DNA of 7,509 nucleotides from JAHEEL01 sp034660035. GTDB lineage: Bacteria > Actinomycetota > Acidimicrobiia > Spongiisociales > UBA5794. Shown one piece after another: positions 1 to 5,894 of this stretch. Position 1 is the stretch's first letter. Each line of letters opens with the position of its first letter. Under the pieces are notes generated by a model that worked only from the letters and a program-made list of their open reading frames with translations, was not told where the DNA came from and ran no database searches. The DNA lies in the NCBI GenBank assembly GCA_034660035.1, contig JAYEIJ010000178.1, positions 1-7,509 on the forward strand, written 5' to 3'. Position numbers and translations under genes: made by a program.

Positions 1-567
1 CTTCATTCCACCGTTGGGATGGAGGAGGACTCGCGCTGCGCCTTCGATCGTCAGTGGGTCGCCTGGTCCAGTGCCTGCAATCTTCGCGACGAGTTCAGGG
101 CGATGGGCTACTTCCGAGATCGGGCTGCCGATGGCGTCGATGGCCGCCACCACGATCACCGTCGTCGAAGCCCCCGGGATTGCCGGCTCGTGATGCGCCG
201 GGGCCTTGATGGACATCGATCGGGCGCCGTCGGCCTCAACGAGGATGTGGTCGGCCGTGGTCTCGAGGAACAGACGGTCGACGTTCTCCGGCGTGGGGCC
301 GGTGATCTTGCCGGGGACCCGACCGATGGCGACAAAGAGCGGCCGTCCCGGTTCCAGAGCCTCCTCGACATTGGCGGGGTCGTCCGACCAGCAGGTCGGT
401 TCGGTGATCTGATCTTCGGCCATCTTCGTCGTGGTGGTGAGGATGACCCGGCCGGACGGAGTAGCAAGGTCGCGGCCGAGCGTGAACAAGATCGTCGACT
501 TGCCGCCGGCGCCGACGATCGAGATGAGTTCTCGTTTTCCGATACCGATGCGATCGGCGAGGGACAT
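1..567 (-). CDS. yqeC: YqeC-family selenium-dependent hydroxylase accessory protein (3' end missing)
   Basis: This is a P-loop protein of the YqeC family, predicted to help mature selenium-dependent molybdenum hydroxylases; its biochemical activity is not established. The frame is open for 189 codons from ATG at 567-565 to the left edge, so the C-terminus lies outside the window. Visible motifs are a Walker A GAGGKST (residues 19-25), TTTTKM (44-49), and the family signature EADGARSMSIKAP (111-123) followed by HEP and IPG; later comes the HRPEL stretch. Family members are roughly 220-260 residues, so perhaps 40-60 are missing. The ATG lies 5 bases after the yqeB stop. The sequence GAGAG, about 9 bases upstream inside yqeB, can serve as ribosome-binding site. 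It is the last gene of the operon seen here. The family call is strong; the molecular role is inferred from family and neighbours. Confidence 0.9.
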   Translation of the reverse strand, partial: MSLADRIGIGKRELISIVGAGGKSTILFTLGRDLATPSGRVILTTTTKMAEDQITEPTCWSDDPANVEEALEPGRPLFVAIGRVPGKITGPTPENVDRLFLETTADHILVEADGARSMSIKAPAHHEPAIPGASTTVIVVAAIDAIGSPISEVAHRPELVAKIAGTGPGDPLTIEGAARVLLHPNGGMK

Positions 568-572
568 CGCGA

Positions 573-1376
573 TCAGCTCTCGTCGCCAAGCCAAACGAGG
601 ACTGCCTCGAGCACGGCACCCCCGATCGAGAGCGCCTTGTCGGAGATCTGGTGGATCGCAGAGGGGTCGAATCGGGGATCGACGTCGCCGACTTTGAGGC
701 CGATCTCGACCGGCCCGGGCTGGATCAGGCCACGAACCGTTCCTCCGATCTTCGCCTCTACCGGTGCATCATCGATCATGCCGAGGAGTTGCCCCGGCTC
801 AACGAGATCGCCGAAGGAGACGTCCCAGCGAAGTTCGCCGTCCACCTGAGCCCGAAGCACACGATCCGCGGATGCGCCGCCAATCTCGCCGGGGACACCG
901 GTGTTCGGCGCAGCCGGGCCATCCCAGATGACCCGACCGAGTCGGTGACCGCGCAGCGTCTCGATGACCGCATCGCAGTCGAGACCCGCAACGAAACCGG
1001 GACCGAGACCGATGACGAGCGGTGCCTGGTCGATCGCCGTATCGAGCGCTCGCTTCGCAAGACGGGCATCGATGAGAATCGACAACGGCGCGGGGAGAAC
1101 CGGGATGCTCTTAGAGACGAGCACGGGGACCACGCCCCGACCCGTTGCATCCAACGCCGCCTCGCCTGAGGAGACGCGGATCCCCTCGATTCCGTCGATC
1201 ACGATCCGTCCGTGATCCACAGCCGACGAGAAGGCGACCGTGCGGCGGACCGTGAGGGGACGTTCGAGTTCGAGGACGACGACGGGGAAACCGACTCGTC
1301 GCAAGCGCCAGATGACCCCGGATCCGAGGTCGCCACCGCCGCGCACAACGACGAGGTTGTCGGAGAAGTCGATCAC
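573..1376 (-). CDS. yqeB: YqeB/EF2563-family selenium-dependent molybdenum hydroxylase system protein
   Basis: This is a 267-residue cytosolic protein of the YqeB (EF2563) family, found with selenium-dependent molybdenum hydroxylases and thought to act in making or inserting their selenium-containing cofactor. The exact reaction is unknown. Family features are the N-terminal nucleotide-binding-like VRGGGDLGSG (11-20), LGPGF (124-128), the block DCDAVIET..RGH..GRVIWDG (133-153) followed by NTGVPGEIGG (158-167), and the C-terminal ISDKALSIGGAVLEA (244-258). I chose the GTG at 1376-1374 because it overlaps the xdhC stop as GTGA and sits eight residues before the conserved GGGDLG region. A longer reading to 1538 would run antiparallel-free but deep inside xdhC, adding 54 arginine-rich residues that look like frame-shifted XdhC. 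Translation is probably coupled to xdhC. Confidence 0.93.
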   Translation of the reverse strand: MIDFSDNLVVVRGGGDLGSGVIWRLRRVGFPVVVLELERPLTVRRTVAFSSAVDHGRIVIDGIEGIRVSSGEAALDATGRGVVPVLVSKSIPVLPAPLSILIDARLAKRALDTAIDQAPLVIGLGPGFVAGLDCDAVIETLRGHRLGRVIWDGPAAPNTGVPGEIGGASADRVLRAQVDGELRWDVSFGDLVEPGQLLGMIDDAPVEAKIGGTVRGLIQPGPVEIGLKVGDVDPRFDPSAIHQISDKALSIGGAVLEAVLVWLGDES

Positions 1377-2164
1377 TCGTCGCTCGCAGCAGCCGATGCG
1401 ATGACCTCGGACATGATCGAGACGGCGATCTCCTCCACGGTCTCGGCACCGATGCTCAGGCCGATCGGTACGTGGACACGCTCGAGTGCCTGCTCGGTCA
1501 CGCCCTGGTCGATCAGGACGTCGCGGGTCGTTGCCCAACGGCGTTTGCTGCCCATCACGCCGATGTAGGGGGTGGGCGTCTCAAGGAGAATCGGCACGAT
1601 CTGGGCGTCGAGTTCATGACTCCTCGTGACGACGACAACAGCGGTGGTCTCGTCCGCAGGATGCTCAGCCAGGGCGTTCTGCACGGAACCGGCGAAGCGG
1701 ACGGACGCATTCGGCATGGCCTCCTCCGTCACGAGATCGTCCCTGTCATCGACGACGACGGTGCGGTACCCGAGCCAATCGGCGAGATCGACGACGGAGC
1801 GGCCAACGTGGCCGGCGCCGACGACGTACACGGTGCGTGGGGTCATGTATGGCTCCAAGTAGATGGTCATCGTGCCGCCACAAACCCCAGGATCCCCGAG
1901 TTCGGGATCGTTGAGCGTGTAGCGACGGAGGCGAGGGCGCCGGTCCTTCAGAGCGGCGAGGGCTTCGTCGCGCACAAGGGACTCGACCTCACCACCGCCG
2001 ATCGTTCCTGTGGTTGTTCCGTCCGGATGGACGACCATCTTGGCCCCGGCGTGCCGGGGCACCGATCCGTCCGTGCCGACGATCGTAGCGAGCACAACGG
2101 GATGGCCACCACCGACCGCATCGACCAACTCCGTGAGGAGTTCTCGAGGGCCGATCGTCGTCAC
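1373..2164 (-). CDS. xdhC: XdhC family molybdenum-cofactor maturation protein
   Basis: In characterised XdhC proteins this chaperone binds molybdenum cofactor, is needed for its terminal ligand exchange (sulfuration) and passes it to apo-xanthine dehydrogenase without being part of the enzyme. The 263-residue product has both family domains. The N-terminal XdhC_CoxI domain shows VLATIVGTDGSVPR..GAKM (about 24-43), TIGGGEVE (54-61) and the conserved GVCGG with Cys95. The C-terminal Rossmann domain shows VYVVGAGHVG (112-121), DDR, IGVMGSKRR (201-209) and the terminal PIGLSIGAETVEEIAVSI. The start is ambiguous. GTG at 2164 overlaps the upstream stop as GTGA, matching the pattern at 5052 and 1373, but AAGAGG lies only one base away. 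TTG at 2185 would add seven residues and has GGAG at 5-base spacing. In this operon the partner should be the adjacent 964-residue subunit. Confidence 0.93.
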   Translation of the reverse strand: MTTIGPRELLTELVDAVGGGHPVVLATIVGTDGSVPRHAGAKMVVHPDGTTTGTIGGGEVESLVRDEALAALKDRRPRLRRYTLNDPELGDPGVCGGTMTIYLEPYMTPRTVYVVGAGHVGRSVVDLADWLGYRTVVVDDRDDLVTEEAMPNASVRFAGSVQNALAEHPADETTAVVVVTRSHELDAQIVPILLETPTPYIGVMGSKRRWATTRDVLIDQGVTEQALERVHVPIGLSIGAETVEEIAVSIMSEVIASAAASDE

Positions 2165-5055
2165 GCCTCTTGCAGCGCGTGCCAAACGCGCTCCGGTGTG
2201 AACGGGATGTTGGCGATCCGAGCACCGGTTGCGTCGGCGATCGCATTCCTGATGGCCGGTGCGACACCGTCCTTCGGGATCTCTGCGATCGCCTTGGCTC
2301 CGAACGGGCCGCTGGGTTCCATCGTCTGGACCAGGATCGCCTCAAGCCGCGGCATCTCATCGGCGCGGTAGATCTTGTACGGACCGAAGGTCGGATTCAG
2401 CATGCGCCCGTCTTCGTCGTACACCATCTCCTCGCAGTGTCCGTATCCGAGGGCCTGCACCATCCCGCCCTCGACCTGACCGGATGCCGTGACCGGATTG
2501 ATAGGGACACCGCAATCGACGGCCATCACGAGTTGGTTCACCGTCACCTGTCCCGTTTCGACGTCAACCTCGACCTCTGCGAACTGGGCCGCATATGGGG
2601 GAGGTGATTCCGGTGAGACGTAGGACGCGTTCGCCATGATCTGATGCTGGCCCTCCTGGTGGAGTGTGGAGAGAGCGATCGTCTCCAGTGTCACCGACTG
2701 TCCGTCTGCGGACCAGGCGGCGCCGTCGTGGAGGTCGATCGAGGCTGCGTCGACGCCGAGCATGAGCGCGGCTCGATCGATGATCTGGTCGCGGACCTGC
2801 TCGGCGGCACGCTTGGTCGCCATTCCAGATATGTACGTGGTGCTCGAGGCATAGGCGCCTGTGTCGAACGGGGTCATGTCGGTGTCGGATGAGTAGACGA
2901 TGATGTCGTCGGTCGCGACACCAACTACCTCCGCGGCGATCTGTGCCACGACGGTGTCCGATCCCGTGCCGAGGTCGGTAGCTCCGACGAGCAGATTGAA
3001 AGAGCCGTCATCGTTGATCTTGAGGCTCGCTCCACCCATGTCGAGACCCGGGATAGCGGTCCCGTGCATCGCCATGGCGAATCCGAGTCCTCTGCGGATG
3101 TTCGGCTTGTCCGCAGGCTGCTTCCATGCCGGGTCGTTGCGCCGGTCCCAGTCGACCGCTCGCTGCCCCTGAACGACGGCTTCCTCCAAGCCACTGGACG
3201 TGACCAACGGCATGATGTCGGCGTCTTGATCTCCCTCACCGAGCTGCTGGGCGATGTCGAGCGGATCCCCGACATCCGTCCAATTCAAACGCCGGAATTC
3301 GATCGAGTCCATGCCGAGCTCTGCTGCGATGTCCTCCATGTGCGCCTCGAGGGCGTAGAGAGCCTGCGGTGCCCCGTATCCCCGGTATGCGCCCGGGACC
3401 GGGATGTTCGTATACGCGACCCTGCAGTCGAACTTCTTGACCGGACAGTTGTAGGAGCTGAGCCCACGAAGACCGGTGACCATTTGCACCGTGAGACCAT
3501 GAGAGCCGTACGGTCCCGTGTTCGCAACGATGCTCATCTCCTGGGCAGTCAGCTTTCCCTCGGCATCGACCCCGGTCTTGAAGGTGACCGTCTGCGGATG
3601 CCGGGTTCGGCTCGAGACGAACTCCTCTTCTCGAGTGAGTTCAAGGCGGACGGGCCGACCCGTTGCGATCGTGAGATGAGCGACGATGTCCTCGATCAGC
3701 ATCTCTTGCTTCACTCCGAAACCGCCGCCGATCCGGGGCTTGATGATGCGGATTCGCTTCGCGGGGAGGTCGAGGAGAGGGGCGATCATCCGCCGGACGT
3801 GGAACGGCACCTGGGTAGACGTCGTTATCACGAGACGCTCGTCGCTGTCCCAGGCGGAGATGGCGATGTGTGTCTCGATCGGAGTCGCATGCACCTGGTG
3901 GACTCGAAGCGTCTGCTCGAAGACGCGGTCGGCCACGGCGAAACCATCATCGACATTGCCCGTGTCGGCCTTCAGGTGATGGACGAGGTTGTGGGAGGCA
4001 TCTTCGGCCCCCTCCATGTCGGGCTCGTCGTGGATGACGGGTGCACCGTCGAGAATCGCCTCGTTCTCGTCGAAGACGGCGGGGAGGACGTCGTATACGA
4101 CGTCGATCAGGTCGATCGCTGCGAGGGCGATCTCCTCTGTGTCGGCAGCAACGGCGGCGACGCGATCGCCGACGTACCGGACCTTGTTGTCGAAGCTGAC
4201 CTGGTCGTAGGGGAGCGGGTTCGGGTAGCTCTGGCCGCCGGATGCGTATCGCACTCGTGGAACATTGCCGTGGTGTAAGACGGCGTGAACACCCGGAAGG
4301 GCTCGTGCCTTGGAGTCGTCGATGGAGACGATTCGAGCGTGGGCGTGTGGGCTGTACAACACCTTGGCGATCAGCGTTCCGGTCAGGTCGACGTCGTCGG
4401 TGAACGCCGGGTTGCCCTTCACCAACTTGATCGCATCGACCTTGGCCTCGGGCTTTCCGACGACACGGGTCTCTGGGACGTCGGCGCTCGGTACGACTCG
4501 CGGAGCGATCTCGGACAGATCTTCCCGATCCGACGGGGAGCCTCCGTCGCCGAGCAGTGGTGGAAGATACGCCACGTCGATGTTGTCGGGTTCTTCGCCC
4601 CGCATGACCGCAGCGGCGCGCAGAACCGCGTGTACGGGTCGCAGATAGCCGGTTTCTCGATCGAGGATCCCGGAGAGGGCATCGCGGACGTCGTCTTCGG
4701 TTGGGTTGGGGTTGCGGTCGAGCAGCGCTTTCGCGGAGAGGATCGTCGCGGGAGTCGAGTATCCGGATTGAATCGCCCCGGTCTCGATGAACGCCTGCTG
4801 GATCGGATGGAGATGACCGGGCACGCTGAGGCCCTCGATCGTCTCGATGTCATGGCCATCGGCCTGCGCGGCGAGCATGACATCGGCAGAGATGAGCCGA
4901 CCGTCGAGCAGGACTGCGGCCGCCCCGGTCTCGCCCGTTCCTGAACCGAACCGAACGCTGTGAAGGCCCGCTCGACGCAGAACTGTACGGAGAGATTCGT
5001 GGGGCTCGCAGGTGAGGGGGCGCCGTGTTCCGTTGACTGTGAGGGTGATCGTCAT
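2161..5055 (-). CDS. xdhD: XdhD-like molybdopterin-binding hydroxylase subunit fused to a cysteine-less ferredoxin-like domain
   Basis: This 964-residue cytosolic protein is a xanthine-dehydrogenase-family molybdenum subunit, probably hydroxylating a purine. Residues 1-150 match the two-cluster [2Fe-2S] small subunit (LTVNG, LLDGR, LAAQADG, ETIEGL, HPIQQAFIETGAIQ, TPATILSAKALL, ALSG, ETGY), but the eight cluster cysteines are replaced (S38, T43, A46, D58, S97, S100, D132, E134). The hammerhead domain covers about 205-325 (YSPHAHARI, YVGDRVAAVAAD). The cofactor domains follow: GGGFGVKQ (443-450), TREEEF (474-479), GAYRGYGAPQ (555-564), GATDLGTGSDT (691-701), VDCGVPINP (846-854) and GPFGAKAIAE (916-925). 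E925 is the expected catalytic glutamate; E506 and R558 align by eye with bovine purine-orienting E802 and R880. ATG at 5055 has GGAGGTG 7 bases upstream and an ATGA overlap with the FAD gene. Length and architecture resemble E. coli XdhD (956 residues, from memory). Substrate is inferred. Confidence 0.9.
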   Translation of the reverse strand: MTITLTVNGTRRPLTCEPHESLRTVLRRAGLHSVRFGSGTGETGAAAVLLDGRLISADVMLAAQADGHDIETIEGLSVPGHLHPIQQAFIETGAIQSGYSTPATILSAKALLDRNPNPTEDDVRDALSGILDRETGYLRPVHAVLRAAAVMRGEEPDNIDVAYLPPLLGDGGSPSDREDLSEIAPRVVPSADVPETRVVGKPEAKVDAIKLVKGNPAFTDDVDLTGTLIAKVLYSPHAHARIVSIDDSKARALPGVHAVLHHGNVPRVRYASGGQSYPNPLPYDQVSFDNKVRYVGDRVAAVAADTEEIALAAIDLIDVVYDVLPAVFDENEAILDGAPVIHDEPDMEGAEDASHNLVHHLKADTGNVDDGFAVADRVFEQTLRVHQVHATPIETHIAISAWDSDERLVITTSTQVPFHVRRMIAPLLDLPAKRIRIIKPRIGGGFGVKQEMLIEDIVAHLTIATGRPVRLELTREEEFVSSRTRHPQTVTFKTGVDAEGKLTAQEMSIVANTGPYGSHGLTVQMVTGLRGLSSYNCPVKKFDCRVAYTNIPVPGAYRGYGAPQALYALEAHMEDIAAELGMDSIEFRRLNWTDVGDPLDIAQQLGEGDQDADIMPLVTSSGLEEAVVQGQRAVDWDRRNDPAWKQPADKPNIRRGLGFAMAMHGTAIPGLDMGGASLKINDDGSFNLLVGATDLGTGSDTVVAQIAAEVVGVATDDIIVYSSDTDMTPFDTGAYASSTTYISGMATKRAAEQVRDQIIDRAALMLGVDAASIDLHDGAAWSADGQSVTLETIALSTLHQEGQHQIMANASYVSPESPPPYAAQFAEVEVDVETGQVTVNQLVMAVDCGVPINPVTASGQVEGGMVQALGYGHCEEMVYDEDGRMLNPTFGPYKIYRADEMPRLEAILVQTMEPSGPFGAKAIAEIPKDGVAPAIRNAIADATGARIANIPFTPERVWHALQEA

Positions 5056-5792
5056 GTTGGTTCACCTCCAGTGACCGTGGCGAAGACCCTGCCGGCGAGC
5101 ACCAACGCGAGGCTCTTGCGGTAGCCGGATGATCCTCGGAAGTCGGATGGCGGGTCGAGGGCGTCGATCTGCTCCGGGTCGACGACGACCGGGCGGGTCG
5201 AGACGCCGGTCATGGCCACGCGAACCTCGCCGCCGTGGCTTCGGTGGGCGACGGCCATCACGATCGGTCGATCCATGGGCGTACGGCCGGTTCTGTCGGC
5301 GGCGGCGAGACCGTTGGAAGGGATCGAAACGCTGGTCATGATCCCTCCGTTGAGCAGCGTCGAGTCGTCGAGGATCTCGTCGAGGGTGTGTTCGGTCGTC
5401 GAACCTGCATGTGCGAGAGTCACCGTCGCTCCGAACGCAAGCAGGCCGGCCAGGAGTTCGCTCTCCGGATCAACGGCTCCGATGGTGCCACCGACGGTTG
5501 CAGCGTTGCGGATGGTGTTCGGCGCTTCCCTCCTGGCGAGATCACGCAGCACAGCCGGGACGAGCGCCGAATCGACCAGGTCCTGGAGGAGTGTCGTCGC
5601 GCCGATCCGAATGGACTCGCCGTCGGTATCGATCCCCGCGAGGTCGAGCGCCTGGAGATCGACTGCGGTGACGGGACTGCGGCCGGGATCGGAATTAACG
5701 GAAGTCCCTCCGGCGATGATCACAACATCGGGCCGTGCCGTGAGAGCGATCGCCTCATCGAGCGTGAGCGGTCGGTGATACTGAGTGATCAT
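5052..5792 (-). CDS. FAD-binding subunit of molybdenum hydroxylase (YgfM-like)
   Basis: This 246-residue protein is the flavin subunit of the CoxM/XdhB (FAD_binding_5) family. It is expected to take electrons from the molybdenum subunit and pass them to NAD or another acceptor. The first FAD loop is AGGTSVNSDP (27-36), where most members have AGGTDLM. The second is NAATVGGTIGAVDPESELL (97-115), followed by a long-hydrophobic helix. Conserved flavin-fold pieces include IRIGA (61-65) and the C-terminal DFRGSSGYRKSLALVL. At 246 residues it is shorter than the usual 270-300, with a reduced C-terminal domain, similar to E. coli YgfM (about 259, recalled). I prefer ATG at 5792 over the in-frame ATG at 5828 because GAGGAG lies 8 bases before it, the extra 12 residues are charged and unconserved, and a -10-like box at 5827-5832 would overlap the upstream start. 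It is the first gene of the operon. Confidence 0.9.
   Translation of the reverse strand: MITQYHRPLTLDEAIALTARPDVVIIAGGTSVNSDPGRSPVTAVDLQALDLAGIDTDGESIRIGATTLLQDLVDSALVPAVLRDLARREAPNTIRNAATVGGTIGAVDPESELLAGLLAFGATVTLAHAGSTTEHTLDEILDDSTLLNGGIMTSVSIPSNGLAAADRTGRTPMDRPIVMAVAHRSHGGEVRVAMTGVSTRPVVVDPEQIDALDPPSDFRGSSGYRKSLALVLAGRVFATVTGGEPT
5063..5069 (-). promoter_or_regulatory. Ribosome-binding site of the 964-residue molybdenum subunit
   Basis: On the minus strand GGAGGTG lies inside the end of the FAD-subunit gene, 7 bases before the ATG at 5055. It is the strongest Shine-Dalgarno in the operon and fixes this start. Together with the ATGA overlap it supports translational coupling with separate strong initiation. 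Confidence 0.8.
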
Positions 5793-5800
5793 GTGCGCGT

Positions 5801-5806
5801 CTCCTC
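5801..5806 (-). promoter_or_regulatory. Ribosome-binding site deciding the FAD-subunit start
   Basis: Minus-strand GAGGAG is placed 8 bases before ATG 5792. This is the reason for choosing that ATG over the in-frame ATG at 5828, which has no comparable site. Confidence 0.75.
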
Positions 5807-5826
5807 GTTCTCGACCCCGTTCCTTC

Positions 5827-5832
5827 ATTCTA
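5827..5832 (-). promoter_or_regulatory. Candidate -10 box for the hydroxylase operon
   Basis: Read on the minus strand this is TAGAAT, one mismatch from TATAAT, 34 bases before the FAD-subunit ATG. A transcript would start near 5819-5820, giving a leader of under 30 bases that contains the GAGGAG site. At the expected -35 distance (about 5850-5855) there is no TTGACA-like hexamer, only the palindrome cluster. The promoter may need an activator or may be controlled through that site. Prediction only. Confidence 0.45.
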
Positions 5833-5858
5833 CCGGAACAACCGGGACCCCGGTACCG
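5831..5858. promoter_or_regulatory. Palindrome cluster in the divergent spacer, possible operator
   Basis: Overlapping inverted repeats fill this stretch. ACCGGG-AC-CCCGGT at 5841-5854 is a perfect 6-bp inverted repeat with a 2-bp centre. TACCGG (5831-5836) mirrors CCGGTA (5850-5855) across 13 bases, and CGGTACCG at 5851-5858 is a perfect 8-bp palindrome. The cluster covers the -35 position of the minus-strand promoter and sits about 25-50 bases upstream of the deaminase promoter, where a regulator could act on both. Short GC palindromes arise by chance in high-GC DNA, so the operator role is a guess. Confidence 0.35.
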
Positions 5859-5881
5859 ACGGACGGCCCCAGTTCATTTGG

Positions 5882-5887
5882 TACATT
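5882..5887 (+). promoter_or_regulatory. -10-like box for leaderless 8-oxoguanine deaminase transcript
   Basis: TACATT fits the TAnnnT pattern and ends 7 bases before ATG 5895, so transcription would begin at or next to the A of the start codon. No Shine-Dalgarno exists between box and ATG, as expected for a leaderless mRNA. A clear -35 is not visible. Prediction only. Confidence 0.45.
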
Positions 5888-5894
5888 GGGTTCT

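Noticed and set aside
19..849. 276-codon plus-strand frame at the left edge
   Set aside because: It lies antisense to yqeC and the end of yqeB. Its product is low-complexity, Arg/Asp-rich and shows no family features, while the minus strand encodes clear conserved motifs.
1472..2371. 299-codon plus-strand frame
   Set aside because: It is antisense to XdhC and the end of the molybdenum subunit, with no recognisable domain or supporting ribosome-binding site.
3064..4944. Two long plus-strand open frames (404 and 219 codons) opposite the molybdenum subunit
   Set aside because: They are antisense to a well-conserved gene, and their products are rich in Asp, Arg and Val with no recognisable motifs. 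Such frames are common opposite high-GC genes with few TTA/CTA/TCA codons.
2235..5752. GCGATCGC octamers resembling the cyanobacterial HIP1 element
   Set aside because: I see only four copies and all are explained by in-frame codons (for example Ala-Ile-Ala as GCG ATC GC). Gene content and composition do not suggest a cyanobacterium.
5235..5894. 220-codon N-terminal extension of the deaminase frame
   Set aside because: The frame happens to be open upstream, but this part is antisense to the FAD subunit and crosses the divergent spacer. Family homology starts at the ATG at 5895.
5793..5894. Possible purine riboswitch upstream of purine genes
   Set aside because: The 102-bp spacer has no purine-riboswitch core. 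The deaminase has no leader and the operon leader would be under 30 bases, too short for one.
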